Source: Pseudoduganella guangdongensis
Lineage (GTDB): Bacteria > Pseudomonadota > Gammaproteobacteria > Burkholderiales > Burkholderiaceae_D
Direction of reading: 5' to 3'
NCBI RefSeq assembly: GCF_009857475.1
Contig: NZ_WWCJ01000005.1
Coordinates: 1 to 64,000 of the forward strand
Length of the DNA stretch: 64,000 nucleotides
Shown one piece after another: positions 1 to 10,938 of this stretch (position 1 is the stretch's first letter; each line of letters opens with the position of its first letter). Under the pieces are notes generated by a model. That model saw only the letters and a program-made list of their open reading frames with translations. It was not told where the DNA came from and made no database searches. Made by a program: the position numbers and the translations under genes.

Positions 1-779
1 TGTCGGCACCATCCGCGCCGATGGCGCCGGCACCGTCCGCGCCAAGCGCGGCCTACAGCGCGCCTGCCGCGCAAGCCGCCGCCCGCGCCCCGGCCCCGTG
101 GGAAGACGCCCCGGCCCCAAGTGCACCCTCCGCGTCCCAGCCGGCGCCATGGGACGAGCAGGGCGGCGCCGCCGTGATGGAAGCGCCGCCGCAGCAGCAA
201 GTGGAAGAAGACGACTTGCCGCCCTGGGTCACCGGCTTCTCGGAAGACGCCGCCATGCCAGCCGGCGCCGACCACATTGGCGGCATGTCGCACCAGGCAC
301 CGCAGCAAGCGCCCCAGCAACGCGGCGCCGCGCCAGCCAAGGCTCCTTACGAATACGTGATTACCCCCGTGCCGGAGCTGGGCTGGGACGGCAACTGGCC
401 CGCGCTGGCCGCCCACCTGCCGCTGCGCGGCGTGGCGCAGCAACTGGCGACCCAGGCCGAACTGGTGAACTGTGCCTTCGACGGCAATATGGCGGTATTC
501 CGCATCCGCTGCCCGATCGAAACCTGGGCCACGCCGGCCAACGTGGAAAAACTGACCGGCGCCCTGAATGAGCGTTTCGGTCGCCAATGCCGCGTCGACA
601 CCGAAATCGGCAAGGCCTGGTACACCACCAGCGTCGAAGCCCAGGCACACCGCGACAACTGCCAGCGTGCGGCGGAAGAAACCGTCGCCGCCGACCCGTT
701 TATCAAAGCTATGATGCGCGACTTCGGCGCCTTCATCGTGCCCGGCTCGATCGTGGCCCCGATGACGCCCGCGCACTGA
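1..779 (+). CDS. dnaX: DNA polymerase III subunit gamma/tau, C-terminal part
   Basis: The reading frame enters from the left edge (first full codon at base 3) and stops at 777-779, so only the C-terminal part is present. It begins with a low-complexity Ala/Pro-rich linker (about residues 1-115) and ends in a compact domain of about 140 residues that resembles tau domain V, the part that contacts the polymerase alpha subunit. The identification rests on this architecture and on the downstream ybaB and recR genes, the usual bacterial order. The ATPase part of the clamp loader lies outside the window. The linker is expected to be disordered. Confidence 0.9.
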   Translation, partial: SAPSAPMAPAPSAPSAAYSAPAAQAAARAPAPWEDAPAPSAPSASQPAPWDEQGGAAVMEAPPQQQVEEDDLPPWVTGFSEDAAMPAGADHIGGMSHQAPQQAPQQRGAAPAKAPYEYVITPVPELGWDGNWPALAAHLPLRGVAQQLATQAELVNCAFDGNMAVFRIRCPIETWATPANVEKLTGALNERFGRQCRVDTEIGKAWYTTSVEAQAHRDNCQRAAEETVAADPFIKAMMRDFGAFIVPGSIVAPMTPAH

Positions 780-816
780 ACCCAATACTCAACACCGAAA
801 TACGGAGAACCACACC

Positions 817-1143
817 ATGATGAAGAACCAACTGGCCGGCCTGATGAAACAAGCGCAAGCCATGCAGGACAATATGAAGAAGGCCCAGGAATCGCTGGCC
901 CTGATCGAAGTCGAAGGCCAGTCCGGCGCCGGCATGGTCAAGGTCGTGATGACCTGCAAGAACGACGTCAAGCGCGTCACGATCGACCCGTCCCTGCTGG
1001 GCGACGACAAAGACATGCTGGAAGACCTGGTGGCCGCCGCCTTCAACGACGCCGTGCGCAAGGCCGAAGCCACCGCTGCCGAGAAAATGAGCGGCCTGAC
1101 CGCCGGCCTGCCGCTGCCGCCAGGCTTCAAGATGCCGTTCTAA
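817..1143 (+). CDS. YbaB/EbfC family nucleoid-associated protein
   Basis: This 108-residue protein matches the YbaB/EbfC family in length and pattern: a Met/Gln/Lys-rich first helix ([20 protein letters not shown]), a central [20 protein letters not shown] strand region and a C-terminal PGFKMPF tail. Family members are small dimeric DNA-binding proteins, and genes next to recR are typical. The ATG at 817 follows CGGAGAA; a second ATG at 820 is possible. The gap from dnaX is 37 bp, so co-transcription is likely. Confidence 0.93.
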   Translation: MMKNQLAGLMKQAQAMQDNMKKAQESLALIEVEGQSGAGMVKVVMTCKNDVKRVTIDPSLLGDDKDMLEDLVAAAFNDAVRKAEATAAEKMSGLTAGLPLPPGFKMPF

Positions 1144-1160
1144 AGCAGCACGCCCTGGCC

Positions 1161-1451
1161 ATGTTCATCATCACGCTCACGTACTTGAAGCCGGCCGAGG
1201 AGATCGACAAGCTCCTCGCCGCGCACCGCGAGTACCTGCGCGAGCAATATGCCAACGGCATGTTCCTGATGTCCGGACGCCAGGTGCCGCGCACGGGCGG
1301 CGTCATCCTGGCCACGGCCGACAGCCGGGCCGATATCGAGGCGGTGATCGAGCTCGACCCCTTCAACGAAGCCGGCGCCGCCAGCTACACGATCACCGAA
1401 TTCGTCCCCACCATGGCGGTCGATTCCCTGAGCGCCTTCAAGCAAGCCTGA
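1161..1451 (+). CDS. YciI family protein
   Basis: This 96-residue alpha/beta protein has the YciI pattern: an N-terminal beta strand (MFIITLTYLKP), a HREYL motif near residue 22, and the middle segment MSGRQVPRTGGVILA that is typical of the family. YciI proteins have a dimeric ferredoxin-like fold with a conserved His/Asp pair, and their substrates are generally unknown. It lies 17 bp after ybaB and 3 bp before recR, so it is transcribed with DNA-repair genes, although no functional link to them is established. No strong Shine-Dalgarno sequence is seen before the ATG. Confidence 0.85.
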   Translation: MFIITLTYLKPAEEIDKLLAAHREYLREQYANGMFLMSGRQVPRTGGVILATADSRADIEAVIELDPFNEAGAASYTITEFVPTMAVDSLSAFKQA

Positions 1452-1454
1452 CCC

Positions 1455-2045
1455 ATGGCGAAGTCCTTTGAATTCCTGACGGAGGCGCTGCGCCGCCTGC
1501 CCGGCGTCGGGCCCAAGTCGGCCCAGCGCATGGCCTTTCACCTGCTGCAGCACGACCGCGATGGCGCGGCCATGCTGTCGCGCGCCTTGTACCAGGCGGT
1601 GGAGCAGGTGCACCACTGCGCCCAGTGCAACACTTTCACCGAAACCGATATCTGCGACACCTGCGCCGACGAAACGCGCGAGCGCCGCATGCTGTGCGTG
1701 GTGGAGACGCCGGCCGATCAGGTGATGATCGAGTCCACGCTGACCTACAAGGGCCTGTACTTTGTGCTGATGGGCCGCCTGTCGCCGCTGGACGGCATCG
1801 GCCCCAAGGACATCCACCTGGAAAAGCTGCTGGCGCGCGCCGCCGACGGCGTGGTGGAGGAGGTGGTCCTGGCCACCAACTTCACCAACGAAGGCGAAGC
1901 CACCGCCCACTACATCAGCGAAATGCTGAAAGCGCGCGGCCTGACCGTGACGCGCCTGGCGCGCGGCGTGCCGGTCGGCGGCGAGCTGGAATACGTGGAC
2001 GCCGGCACCATCGCCCGCGCCATGCTAGACCGCCGCAGCACCTGA
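1455..2045 (+). CDS. recR: Recombination mediator protein RecR
   Basis: This 196-residue protein is the usual RecR length. It shows the N-terminal helix-hairpin-helix ([20 protein letters not shown]), a four-cysteine zinc finger (CAQC...CDTC, about residues 57-72), a Toprim region ([14 protein letters not shown]) and the conserved C-terminal [15 protein letters not shown] segment. RecR works with RecF and RecO to load RecA on gapped DNA. It is the last gene of the dnaX-ybaB-yciI-recR unit. Its final 21 bases overlap the end of the convergent gene on the minus strand. Confidence 0.97.
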   Translation: MAKSFEFLTEALRRLPGVGPKSAQRMAFHLLQHDRDGAAMLSRALYQAVEQVHHCAQCNTFTETDICDTCADETRERRMLCVVETPADQVMIESTLTYKGLYFVLMGRLSPLDGIGPKDIHLEKLLARAADGVVEEVVLATNFTNEGEATAHYISEMLKARGLTVTRLARGVPVGGELEYVDAGTIARAMLDRRST

Positions 2046-4112
2046 TCCCACATTGCCGAGCATCTGGCTGATGGCGTCCTGCGCGGCGGGTCGGCCCAGG
2101 TGGTAGCCTTGCGCCATGTCGCAGCCGTAGTGCTTGAGCAGGTCGAGCTGCTCGCGCGTTTCCACGCCCTCCGCCACCACCACCATTTTCAGGCCGTGCG
2201 CCATGGCGATGATGGCGCGCGTGATGGCGGCGTTCTCGCTGTCCTGCGGCAGGCCGCTGATAAAGCTCTTGTCGATCTTTAGCGCGCGCACGTCGAAGCG
2301 TTTCAGGTAGCTCATGGACGAATAGCCGGTGCCGAAATCGTCGATCGACAACAGCACGCCGACGCCGCGCAACTGCTCCAGCGTGGCCAGCGTGGCCAGC
2401 GCATTGTCCATTAGCGTTCCCTCTGTGAGTTCCAGCTCCAGCAGGCTCGGATCGAGGCCGGTTTCCTGCAGCACGGCCAGCACGGTTTGCGCCAGGTTTT
2501 CGTCCTTGAACTGGCGCGCCGACAGGTTGACGGCCATGCGCACCGCTTGCCCGAACTGGCTGTGCCAGGCGCGTGCCTGCTGGCAGGCGGTGCGCAGCAC
2601 CCATTCGCCGATCGGCACGATCAAGCCGGTCTCCTCCGCCAGCGGGATGAATTCATTGGGCGGGATTACGCCGTGCTCGGGATGGCGCCAGCGCACCAGC
2701 GCCTCCACGCCGACGATGCGCGCGCTGGGCACGTCCACCTGCGGCTGGTACAGCAGGTACAGCTCATTGTTCTGCAGCGCCTTGCGCAGGCCGACCTCCA
2801 GCTTGACGTGGCTCATGATCTGCATCGTCAGCGAGGAACTGTACAACTTGGCGTTGTTCTTGCCGCAGTTCTTGGCGTGATACATGGCGGTGTCGGCGAA
2901 CTTGAGCAGCGAGGTGCAGTCTTCGCCGTCCTCCGGATAGAGCGAAATGCCGATGCTGGCGGTGACGAAGATCTCGTGGCTTTCCAGCGCAAAGGGGCGG
3001 CGCATGGCGTCTTTCACGCGGTGCGCCACGGCCAGCGCGTCGTCCACCCGCTCGATATCGGGCAGCAGGATGGTGAATTCATCGCCGCCCAGGCGCGCCA
3101 GGCTGCACAAGTGGTCGCCCGGCCGGATCGTCTCGCGCAGGCGCTCGGTGACGATCTGCAGCAGCAGGTCGCCGAGATTGTGGCCCAGCGTGTCGTTGAT
3201 GCGCTTGAACGAGTCCAGGTCCATGAACAGGATGGCGAACTTGCGCTGCTCGCGCTGCGAGCGCGCCAGCTCGCGCTCCAGGGTTTCGAGGAAGGCCTGG
3301 CGGTTGGGGATGCCGGTCAGGCTGTCGCAATAGGCTAGCTTGCGGATCTGCTCCTCGGTGCGTTTGCGCTCGCTGATATCGCGCACCAGTCCCAGCACCT
3401 CGCCGGCGGCGGTGCCGACCAGGCGCGCCTCGAAATGGTGGGTGACGCCGCCGCGCGTAAGCTCGTAGTCCACCGAATGTACGGCGGTGGAGTGCAGCAC
3501 GGCCGACAACTGGTCCAGCATGCGCGTAGCGATGGCCGGCGGCAGCACGTCGCGGATGTGGCGGCCGACGCATTCGCGGCTGGCGAAATCGGCGCCGGGC
3601 TCGTGGCCCTCCTCGTAGTCAAGGTAGTAGCCGTCCGCGCTGAGGCGGAAGAAGGTGTCAGGGATGGCCGCCAGCACGGCGCGGTTGTGGGCGTCGGCGA
3701 TGCGCAGGCGGGCGATGGCGTCGCTGGCGCGCAGCACGTACAGCACGCGGTGGCCGAGGATGGGCCAGTTGATCGGCTTCGAAACGAAGTCGGTCGCGCC
3801 GGCTTCGTAGGCTTGCGTGACGGCCTGCAGGTCGTCGCCGCCCGTCACCATGATGACCGGCACCGAGCCCGCGCCCTCCAGCTTGCGGATGGCGCGGCAG
3901 ACCGAAAAGCCGTCCAGCAGCGGCATGTCGACGTCCAGCAGCACCAGGTCGGGCGCATTGTCGCGGAAGCTGGCCACCGCGGCGCGGCCGTCGCCGGCCT
4001 CCACCGCGTCCAGGCCGACCTGGGACAGCATCTCCAGCATCAGCAAGCGCATGACGGGATCGTCGTCCGCCACCAGCACGGTGCCGCGTTTGGGGGAATA
4101 CAGGGCTGCCAT
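2025..4112 (-). CDS. Response regulator with PAS, GGDEF and EAL domains
   Basis: This 695-residue cytoplasmic protein has four domains. A receiver (about 10-130) carries the acidic pair ADDD and phospho-acceptor LLDVDMP. A PAS segment follows (about 140-250). The GGDEF domain (about 265-430) has an intact LARLGGDEF site, and the EAL domain (about 440-690) has intact [12 protein letters not shown] and DDFGTGYSS motifs. It could both make and degrade cyclic di-GMP, with output set by phosphorylation. The hybrid kinase gene ends 4 bp upstream, which makes that kinase the likely partner. Its end overlaps recR by 21 bp. Confidence 0.93.
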   Translation of the reverse strand: MAALYSPKRGTVLVADDDPVMRLLMLEMLSQVGLDAVEAGDGRAAVASFRDNAPDLVLLDVDMPLLDGFSVCRAIRKLEGAGSVPVIMVTGGDDLQAVTQAYEAGATDFVSKPINWPILGHRVLYVLRASDAIARLRIADAHNRAVLAAIPDTFFRLSADGYYLDYEEGHEPGADFASRECVGRHIRDVLPPAIATRMLDQLSAVLHSTAVHSVDYELTRGGVTHHFEARLVGTAAGEVLGLVRDISERKRTEEQIRKLAYCDSLTGIPNRQAFLETLERELARSQREQRKFAILFMDLDSFKRINDTLGHNLGDLLLQIVTERLRETIRPGDHLCSLARLGGDEFTILLPDIERVDDALAVAHRVKDAMRRPFALESHEIFVTASIGISLYPEDGEDCTSLLKFADTAMYHAKNCGKNNAKLYSSSLTMQIMSHVKLEVGLRKALQNNELYLLYQPQVDVPSARIVGVEALVRWRHPEHGVIPPNEFIPLAEETGLIVPIGEWVLRTACQQARAWHSQFGQAVRMAVNLSARQFKDENLAQTVLAVLQETGLDPSLLELELTEGTLMDNALATLATLEQLRGVGVLLSIDDFGTGYSSMSYLKRFDVRALKIDKSFISGLPQDSENAAITRAIIAMAHGLKMVVVAEGVETREQLDLLKHYGCDMAQGYHLGRPAAQDAISQMLGNVGSGAAAV

Positions 4113-4116
4113 GATG

Positions 4117-6990
4117 TCACGCTCCCTTCGCGAGGATGATACCGAGCGGTTGCCGGACCGACTGGAACTCGCGCTCCAGTTGCGCCAGCAGGTCTGTCGT
4201 ACCTTGGGTCTGCCCGGCGCGGCCCAGTTGTTCCATGCTTTTGAATAAGCCTGCCAGCGCGTCCGCGCCGACGTTGGCGGCGCTCGACTTTTGGCTGTGG
4301 GCGATTTTGCGGATGGTGTCCGGATCGCTGGCGCCGATCGCGTCGCGCAACGCGGCCAGCTGGCGCGGGGTGTCTTGCAGGAAGGCGCGCAGCACGCGGT
4401 GTAGCAGGGCGTCGCCCTGGCCCGCGCTTAAGGCGCGGATGGCGTCCAGCGCGCGTGGGTTGAGTCCCGCGGCCGGCAGCGGATGGGCTGCTGCAGCGAG
4501 CAGCGCGCCGGGGACCTGGCAGTCGGCATGCTGCGCGGCGGCCGCCGGGGGCGACGTCGGCGGCGCGTGCGCGCTGGGCGCCAGGCGGGGCAGGGCGATC
4601 CAGCGCCCCAGCGTATCGGCCAGCGCCTGCTGCGAAAAGGGCTTGCTGATGTAATCATCCATGCCCGCCGCCAGGCAGCGCTCGCGGTCGCCCTGCAAGG
4701 CATTGGCGGTGATGGCGACAATCGGCGTCGCGCGCGAACGGCCGCGCTGCTGCTCCAGGCGCCGGATTTCAGCGGTGGCCGCCATGCCGTCCATCACCGG
4801 CATCATGCAATCCATCAGCACCAGGTCGTAGTCGCCCGCGCGCACGGCGGCCAGCGCCTCCTCCCCGTTGGCCGCGCAGGCCACCTCCATGCCCAGCCCG
4901 CGCAGCATGGCCGACGCCACCTCCACATTGACCGGATTATCCTCGGCCAGCAAAGCGCGCGGCCGCTGGCCCGGGCGCCCGCGCGGCGCCGCGTACGCCG
5001 GCGCCACGCCCGCCAGCGCCGCCGCCCCCACGCCTTCATTGCTGCGCGCCGGCGAGACGATGCAATCGTACAGGTCCGGCTCGCGCACCGGCTTAATCAG
5101 CTGGAACGCCACGCCCGCCGCGCGCCGCTGCAGCGGGTCCGCCGCATCGCGCTCGCTCGCCAGCAGGATCAGCCGCACCGCCGAGATATCGGCATCGGAC
5201 TTGATTTCCGCCGCCAGCGCCAGCCCGCCGATATCGTCCAGCCCCATATCCAGCAGCGCCACATCGAACGGCGCCCCGCGCGCCGCCGCCGCATGCAGGT
5301 CGCGCAAGGCATCGGCCGCGCTGGGCGCGCACGCCACCTGCAGGTGCCAGCGCACCAGCAAGGCACGCAGCGCCAGCGCGCGCTCGGCCTGGCGATCCAC
5401 CACCAAAGCGCGCAAGCCCTTGCTCGTCTTCTGCTGGAAGCCCTCATCATCGGCCGCGACCCGGCGCTTGTCGAACTGCACGGTGAACCAGAACACCGAA
5501 CCGCGCCCCAGCGCATTATCGACCCCGATGGTACCGCCCATCAGCTCCACCAGCTGCTTGGAAATGGCCAGCCCCAAGCCGGTGCCGCCATGCTTGCGCG
5601 TGGTCGAACCGTCACCCTGGGAAAAGGAATCGAAGATATGCGAACGCGCCTCGCGCGCCACGCCGATGCCGGTATCGTGCACTTCCACCCGCAGCCGCGC
5701 CGACTGCGCATCCTCCTGCGCCACCCGCACCGCCACCGTAATGCGTCCCTGGTCCGTGAATTTGATCGCATTGCCCAGCAGGTTGACGATCACCTGGCGC
5801 AGCCGGTTCGGATCGCCGCAGATCGCCAACGGGATATCGTTCGCCACCGCGAACTCCAGCTCGATGCCCTTAGCCTGCGCCTGCGGCGCAAAGACATGCT
5901 CGATATCGTCCAGCAGCTCGCGCAGGTTGAAGTTGATGTACTCCACCGTCATCTTGCCCGCCTCCACCTTCGAGAAATCCAGGATATCGTTGATGATCAC
6001 CAGCAGATGCTCGCCCGAACGGCGCACCATGCTGGTGTAATGGCGCTGGGTTTCCGTCAGCTCGGTCGCCGCCAACAGCTCGGCCATGCCCAGCACCCCG
6101 TTCATCGGCGTGCGGATCTCGTGCGACATATTGGCCAGGAAAGCGCTCTTCGCCTGGCTCGCCGCCTCCGCCGCGTCCTTCGCCTTCTCCAGCTGCGCGG
6201 TGCGGATGCTGACCTGGCGTTCCAGCTCGCCGCGATACTGCGCCAGCTTGCTGTCGCGGCTCTCGATCTGCGCCAGCATGCCGTTAAAGCTATCGATCAG
6301 CGTACCCAGTTCATCGCTGCGCGCATGCTGCACTTGCGCGTAGGTCTGGCTGCTGCTCACCCTATCCGCCGCCGCGATCAACTGCCCGATCGGCTGCGTA
6401 ATACCCTTGCGGAAGCGCGCCGACAGCACCAGCGCCAGCCAGAACGAGCAGCCCGTCGCCGCAGCGGTGATGCCCAGGTTGCGCAGCACCCCGAGCCACA
6501 GCGACGCCTGGCCGGCCTCGATCATCACCACCCCGACCACATGCTGACGCACCCGCACCGGACGGTACAGCCGCAGCAACGGCGCCCAGGGCGGCCCATC
6601 GCGCTCCGCCAGCTCGCCGTTCGCCAGCTGCCGCAAGCGCCCCCGATCCAGAGCCTCAGGCGCATTTGGCGCCGGCTCGGTGGCGCCTGTGTAGCTGGCA
6701 AAAAGTTGGCCCTCGCGGTCAAACAGGGCGGCGCGCGTGATGTCGCCCTTGACCGCCAGCGCCGCCAAGGCTTGTTCGGCCGTGGGCCGGTCGGCGTAGA
6801 GCAGGGAAGCGACGCTGTTCGCGCCGATGACATCCGCCAGGGAAGTCAGCTGCTTGCGTTCCTCGCTGGTATGGGCATGGATGGACGTGACGGCGAACGC
6901 CAGGAACACCAGCAGCAGGGCGCAGCCGGTGGTGAGTACCGAGATGATGGTCAGTTTCTGGCTTAAGCCGGAGCGTTCGAAGTTGAGCAT
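4117..6990 (-). CDS. Hybrid sensor histidine kinase with two receivers and an HPt domain
   Basis: This 957-residue protein is of BarA/RpfC-like layout. It has a membrane segment near residues 13-35, a periplasmic sensor of about 120 residues, a second membrane segment near 165-185 and a HAMP-type linker. HisKA ([18 protein letters not shown]) and an HATPase with [11 protein letters not shown] and [18 protein letters not shown] follow. Receiver 1 (about 525-645) has a weakened acidic pocket (VVDRQ), while receiver 2 (about 675-800) is intact ([18 protein letters not shown]). A C-terminal HPt has [14 protein letters not shown]. The downstream REC-GGDEF-EAL gene starts 4 bp after its stop, so phosphate probably flows to c-di-GMP turnover. 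Confidence 0.93.
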   Translation of the reverse strand: MLNFERSGLSQKLTIISVLTTGCALLLVFLAFAVTSIHAHTSEERKQLTSLADVIGANSVASLLYADRPTAEQALAALAVKGDITRAALFDREGQLFASYTGATEPAPNAPEALDRGRLRQLANGELAERDGPPWAPLLRLYRPVRVRQHVVGVVMIEAGQASLWLGVLRNLGITAAATGCSFWLALVLSARFRKGITQPIGQLIAAADRVSSSQTYAQVQHARSDELGTLIDSFNGMLAQIESRDSKLAQYRGELERQVSIRTAQLEKAKDAAEAASQAKSAFLANMSHEIRTPMNGVLGMAELLAATELTETQRHYTSMVRRSGEHLLVIINDILDFSKVEAGKMTVEYINFNLRELLDDIEHVFAPQAQAKGIELEFAVANDIPLAICGDPNRLRQVIVNLLGNAIKFTDQGRITVAVRVAQEDAQSARLRVEVHDTGIGVAREARSHIFDSFSQGDGSTTRKHGGTGLGLAISKQLVELMGGTIGVDNALGRGSVFWFTVQFDKRRVAADDEGFQQKTSKGLRALVVDRQAERALALRALLVRWHLQVACAPSAADALRDLHAAAARGAPFDVALLDMGLDDIGGLALAAEIKSDADISAVRLILLASERDAADPLQRRAAGVAFQLIKPVREPDLYDCIVSPARSNEGVGAAALAGVAPAYAAPRGRPGQRPRALLAEDNPVNVEVASAMLRGLGMEVACAANGEEALAAVRAGDYDLVLMDCMMPVMDGMAATAEIRRLEQQRGRSRATPIVAITANALQGDRERCLAAGMDDYISKPFSQQALADTLGRWIALPRLAPSAHAPPTSPPAAAAQHADCQVPGALLAAAAHPLPAAGLNPRALDAIRALSAGQGDALLHRVLRAFLQDTPRQLAALRDAIGASDPDTIRKIAHSQKSSAANVGADALAGLFKSMEQLGRAGQTQGTTDLLAQLEREFQSVRQPLGIILAKGA

Positions 6991-7078
6991 TTTCGCCGCC
7001 GTTGGACGATTCCATCGGGCAAAGAATAAATGCTAAGCAATTCGACGCTTTGATCTGGCTCTAACTTTGTCGTTGCAG

Positions 7079-7177
7079 TAAGCAAAATGTCCGTTTTGGG
7101 GTCAGGAAGAAAAGTGGACATTTCTTTTGGAAATGTCCACTTTTCTTCCTGACCCCAAAACGGACATTGCTTGCTTA
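7079..7177. repeat. Large perfect palindrome with nested half-palindromes
   Basis: Bases 7086-7124 and 7130-7168 are perfect 39-bp inverted copies around a 5-base spacer. The outer 7 bp (7079-7085 and 7171-7177) also pair if two bases (7169-7170) are bulged. Each 39-base arm is itself nearly palindromic: it starts AATGTCCGTTTT and ends AAAAGTGGACATT. It lies 6 bases after the ybdD stop and about 95 bp before the kinase gene. It may end the cstA-ybdD transcript, but the downstream T-tract is short. A palindromic repeat family is the other reading. Confidence 0.9.
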
Positions 7178-7375
7178 GCAGCAGCCGCCGCGCTTGCCGG
7201 CGCCGCCGTAGCGGGCTTCCTGGCGTTCGCGGAAGAACTCTTCGTAGCTCATCACGGGTTCGCCGGGGTGGGTCGTCTCGCGGTGGGCGAGGTAGGTGTC
7301 GTATTCGGGCAGGCCGCACATCAGGCGCATGCTCTGCCCGAGGTAGCGGCCCGCCTTGGCGAGTTCGCCGAACAT
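7175..7375 (-). CDS. YbdD/YjiX family protein
   Basis: This 66-residue protein has the family signature: [40 protein letters not shown] read in segments, followed here by a Gly/Cys-rich end (GGCC). YbdD/YjiX proteins are almost always encoded directly after cstA-type transporter genes, as here with a 4-bp gap, and probably assist that transporter. The biochemical role is not established. A very large palindrome begins right after its stop codon. Confidence 0.92.
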   Translation of the reverse strand: MFGELAKAGRYLGQSMRLMCGLPEYDTYLAHRETTHPGEPVMSYEEFFRERQEARYGGAGKRGGCC

Positions 7376-7379
7376 GGCT

Positions 7380-9446
7380 TTACTTGGCCGCGGCCGCAGT
7401 GGAGTACTGCGCCGGGGCTTCGTTGTGGGTCGGGCGGCTGGCTTTCCAGGCGGCCAGCGCGGTGCGGGCGCCGAATACCAGCACGCTGATCACCACCACC
7501 ATGAAGAAGGCGGCCAGGCCGGCGTCCAGGTAGTCGTTGAACACCACTTGCTGCATCTGCTCCAGCGACTTGGCCGGCGCCAGTACCTTGCCTTCGGCCA
7601 GCGCGGCCTGGTATTTGGCGGCGTGCGCCAGGAAGCCGATCTTCGGGTTGGCGTCGAAAATCTTCTGCCAGCCGGCCACCAGGGTGCACAGCAGCAGCCA
7701 CACGGTCGGTGTGATGGTGACCCAGGCGTATTTGGCGCGCTTCATCTTGAACAGCACGCAGGTGGCCAGGATCAGCGCCACGGCGGCCAGCATCTGGTTG
7801 GCGATGCCGAACAGCGGCCACAGGGTGTTGATGCCGCCCAGCGGGTCGACCACGCCCTGGTACAGGAAGTAGCCCCAGGCGGCGACGCACAGGCCGGTCG
7901 CCAGCAGGCTGGCGAACACGGAGTCGGTGCGCTTCAGCGATGGCGAGAAAGTGCCCAGCAAGTCTTGCAGCATGAAGCGGCCGGCGCGCGTGCCCGCGTC
8001 AACGGCGGTCAGGATGAACAGCGCTTCGAACAGGATGGCGAAGTGGTACCAGAAGGCCATCATGGCCTTGCCGCCCACCACGTTGGACAGGATGTGCGCC
8101 ATGCCCACAGCCAGCGTCGGTGCGCCGCCGGCGCGCGAGATGATGGTGCTCTCGCCTACGTCGGCGGCCATCTGCGTCAGCATTTCCGGCGTGACGCGGA
8201 AGCCCCAGGCGGAAATCGCCTGCGCGGCCGATTCGGCGGTGGTGCCGATCAGAGCGGCCGGGGAGTTCATGGCGAAGTACACGCCCGGCTCGATGGTGGA
8301 GGCGGCGATCAGCGCCATGATGGCGACGAAGGATTCCATCAGCATGGCGCCGTAGCCGATGAAGCGGGCGTGGGTTTCGTTCTCGATCATCTTGGGCGTG
8401 GTGCCGGAGGAGATCAGGGCGTGGAAGCCGGACACCGCGCCGCAGGCGATGGTGATGAACAGGAAGGGGAACATATTGCCCGACCATACCGGACCGGTGC
8501 CGTCGATGAACTTGGTCACCGCCGGCATTTGCAGCATCGGTGCGACGATGATGATGCCCAGCGCCAGGCCGGCAATGGTGCCGATCTTGAGGAAGGTGGA
8601 CAGGTAGTCGCGCGGCGCCAGCAGCAGCCACACCGGCAGCACGGAGGCGATGAAACCGTAGCCGATCAGCATCCAGGTCAGTTCGGTGCCGGAGAAGGTG
8701 AACATCGGCGCCAGGGCCGGGTTTTCCTGCACCCACTGGCCGCCGACAATGGCCAGCATCAGCAGCACAAAGCCGATCAGCGACACTTCGCCGATCCGGC
8801 CCACGCGGATATAGCGCGAATACACGCCCATGAACAGCGCGATCGGGATGGTGGCCATCACGGTGAAGGAGCCCCACGGCGAGTGCGCCAGCGCTTTCAC
8901 CACGATCAGCGCCAGCACGGCCAGGATGATCACCATGATCATGAAGGTGCCCAGCAGTGCGATATTGCCCGGAATCGGGCCCAGTTCGGATTTGATCAGG
9001 TCACCCAGCGAACGGCCGTCGCGGCGGGTGGAGATGAACAGCACCATGAAGTCCTGTACGGCGCCGGCAAACACCACGCCCGCCAGGATCCACAGCATGC
9101 CGGGCAGGTAGCCCATCTGCGCCGCCAGCACCGGGCCCACCAGCGGGCCGGCGCCGGCAATCGCGGCGAAGTGGTGGCCGAACAGCACGTTTTTATTGGT
9201 CGGCACGTAGTCCAGGCCATCGTTGAATTTGTAGGCCGGGGTCAGGCGGTTGGCTTCCAGCCCCATGACCTTGGTGGCGATGAACAGGCTGTAGAAGCGG
9301 TACGCGATCAGGTAGACGCAGACGGCGGCGATCACCAGCCAGATGGCGCTGATTGGCTCGCCGCGCTTGAGCGCCACGACGCCCAGGGCGCCGGCGCCCA
9401 GCAGCGACAAGCCTGCCCAGCCAATTTTCTTAAAAACGGGGTTCAT
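7380..9446 (-). CDS. cstA: Carbon starvation protein A (CstA) family transporter
   Basis: This is a 688-residue polytopic membrane protein with the CstA landmarks: [28 protein letters not shown], the [21 protein letters not shown] segment, and many hydrophobic helices up to a C-terminal one near residue 660. CstA proteins import peptides and/or pyruvate under carbon limitation. I place the start at the ATG at 9446 because GGAGGAGA lies 5-6 bases upstream; an upstream GTG-type start at 9518 has no such site. It forms an operon with ybdD. The divergent kinase/regulator pair next door may control it. Confidence 0.95.
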   Translation of the reverse strand: MNPVFKKIGWAGLSLLGAGALGVVALKRGEPISAIWLVIAAVCVYLIAYRFYSLFIATKVMGLEANRLTPAYKFNDGLDYVPTNKNVLFGHHFAAIAGAGPLVGPVLAAQMGYLPGMLWILAGVVFAGAVQDFMVLFISTRRDGRSLGDLIKSELGPIPGNIALLGTFMIMVIILAVLALIVVKALAHSPWGSFTVMATIPIALFMGVYSRYIRVGRIGEVSLIGFVLLMLAIVGGQWVQENPALAPMFTFSGTELTWMLIGYGFIASVLPVWLLLAPRDYLSTFLKIGTIAGLALGIIIVAPMLQMPAVTKFIDGTGPVWSGNMFPFLFITIACGAVSGFHALISSGTTPKMIENETHARFIGYGAMLMESFVAIMALIAASTIEPGVYFAMNSPAALIGTTAESAAQAISAWGFRVTPEMLTQMAADVGESTIISRAGGAPTLAVGMAHILSNVVGGKAMMAFWYHFAILFEALFILTAVDAGTRAGRFMLQDLLGTFSPSLKRTDSVFASLLATGLCVAAWGYFLYQGVVDPLGGINTLWPLFGIANQMLAAVALILATCVLFKMKRAKYAWVTITPTVWLLLCTLVAGWQKIFDANPKIGFLAHAAKYQAALAEGKVLAPAKSLEQMQQVVFNDYLDAGLAAFFMVVVISVLVFGARTALAAWKASRPTHNEAPAQYSTAAAAK

Positions 9447-9510
9447 TGGGGTCTCCTCCATGGATGAATGGCCAGTATTCAGGAATTGAATATCTGTCAC
9501 AAGCGCACCA

Positions 9511-9541
9511 CTACGCAAAGCCGCTGCGTAGAACTACGTAG
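9511..9541. promoter_or_regulatory. Clustered CTACG inverted repeats between cstA and the kinase gene
   Basis: In the 130-bp divergent region there is CTACGC at 9511-9516, its inverse GCGTAG at 9526-9531, and the 8-bp palindrome CTACGTAG at 9534-9541. Such clustered half-sites are what a LuxR-type response regulator often binds. The regulator encoded at 10935-11552 is the obvious candidate. No experimental link can be read from sequence. Confidence 0.4.
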
Positions 9542-9576
9542 GACAGGCGGGCGCTCGGGGGCTTACAATCGCCTGC

Positions 9577-10938
9577 ATGAAGCTGCGGCAGAAGTTCCTG
9601 TTCCTGGCCCTTGCGCCCTTGATCCTGGCCCTGTGCGCGATTGCGGTCGCCGTGCGCTACCAGGCGGTCACGCTCGCCCAGCAGCAGCGCGACACCATCC
9701 AGCAGGCCTACCTGGCCAGCAAGGAGGCGGAGCTGAAGCACTACGTGGCGCTGGCTGCGCACTCGATTTCGCACCTGGTGCAGTCCGGCCGCAAAGACGC
9801 GGCTACCCTGGCCGAGGCCAAGCGCATCCTGTCCACCCTGAGTTTCGGCGACGACGGCTACTTCTTCGTCTACGACATGCAGGGCAACTCCCTCATGCAT
9901 CCGCGCCAGCCGGAGCTGGTCGGGCAGAACCTGTTCCTGCTGAAGGACCAGGAAGGCAACCCCACCATCCAGCGCCTGCTGGCGCGCGCGCGCGAAGGCG
10001 GCGGGCTGGAACGCTATAACTGGATCAAGCCGTCCAGCCACAAGCCGGCGCCCAAGCTGGGCTACGTGGTGCCGGTCAAGGAGTGGGGCTGGATGCTGGG
10101 CACCGGCATCTATCTGGACGATGTGGACGCCGCCCTGGCCAAGGTGGACGCGCAGCAGCGCGGCAATATCCGCAACACCTTGCTGTGGATGGCGGCCATT
10201 GCGGCGCTGGCGCTGCTGGCGGTGGGCGTGTCGGGCCTGGCGCTCAACATCCGCGACAACCGCGTGGCCGACGCCAAACTCAAGGCGCTGGCGCAGCGCG
10301 TGGTCGAATCGCAGGAGGAGGAGCGGGCGCGCCTGTCGCGCGACCTGCACGACGGCATCAGCCAGTGGCTGGTATCGATCAAGCTGCAGATCGAAGCGGC
10401 CATCATCCGCCTCGCCAACCCCGGCCAGCAGGACAAGGCCAAAGCCGCCTTCGAACACACGGTGGAGCAGCTGAAGAATGTGCTGGGCGAGGTGCGCCGC
10501 ATCTCGCACAACCTGCGCCCCGCCATCCTGGACGACCTGGGCCTGGCCGCCGCGCTGGACCACCTGGCCGATGAATTCCGCGTGCACAGCGGCGTGCAGG
10601 TGGCGTTTTCCGCCAACGGCTGCACCGACCGCCTGCCGGACGTGGCCAACACGGTGCTGTTCCGCATCGCCCAGGAAGCCTTGACCAATATCGAGCGCCA
10701 CGCCGGCGCCACCCGCATCAGCATCGACCTGGAAGCCGATGCCGAGCGCGTCTCGCTGCGCATCGCCGACAACGGCTGCGGCTTCGACGCGGAAGGCATC
10801 GCCGGCCACCCCAAGCGCGGCATCGGCTTGCGCAATATGATGGAACGGATGGAGGCCATCGGCGGCAAGTTTCGCATCGAATCCTCCCCGGCCGGCACGG
10901 TGGTGCTGGCCCTTGTGGAAAACCGGAGCAAAGAATGA
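9577..10938 (+). CDS. Cache-domain histidine kinase (NarL-type family)
   Basis: This 453-residue kinase has a membrane anchor (about 8-28), a periplasmic single-Cache-like domain (about 35-195, containing FGDDGYFFVYDMQGNSLMHP and WGWMLGTGIYLDD), and a second membrane helix near 205-225. The HisKA_3 helix SRDLHDGISQWLVSIKLQIE (phospho-acceptor His) is followed by a short ATPase domain with NIERHAGATR, DNGCGF and GIGLRNMMERM. Kinases of this type pair with LuxR-type regulators, and the next gene is one, overlapping by 4 bp. The Cache domain suggests sensing of a small organic acid, and adjacency to cstA suggests a carbon signal. Confidence 0.92.
   Translation: MKLRQKFLFLALAPLILALCAIAVAVRYQAVTLAQQQRDTIQQAYLASKEAELKHYVALAAHSISHLVQSGRKDAATLAEAKRILSTLSFGDDGYFFVYDMQGNSLMHPRQPELVGQNLFLLKDQEGNPTIQRLLARAREGGGLERYNWIKPSSHKPAPKLGYVVPVKEWGWMLGTGIYLDDVDAALAKVDAQQRGNIRNTLLWMAAIAALALLAVGVSGLALNIRDNRVADAKLKALAQRVVESQEEERARLSRDLHDGISQWLVSIKLQIEAAIIRLANPGQQDKAKAAFEHTVEQLKNVLGEVRRISHNLRPAILDDLGLAAALDHLADEFRVHSGVQVAFSANGCTDRLPDVANTVLFRIAQEALTNIERHAGATRISIDLEADAERVSLRIADNGCGFDAEGIAGHPKRGIGLRNMMERMEAIGGKFRIESSPAGTVVLALVENRSKE

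Noticed and set aside
4483..6966. 827-codon plus-strand open frame opposite the hybrid kinase gene
   Set aside because: It is antisense to a clear multi-domain kinase and has low-complexity Arg/Gln/His composition, a typical shadow of GC-rich coding DNA.
7356..9467. 703-codon plus-strand frame opposite cstA
   Set aside because: Shadow frame; CstA is unmistakable on the minus strand with a good ribosome site.
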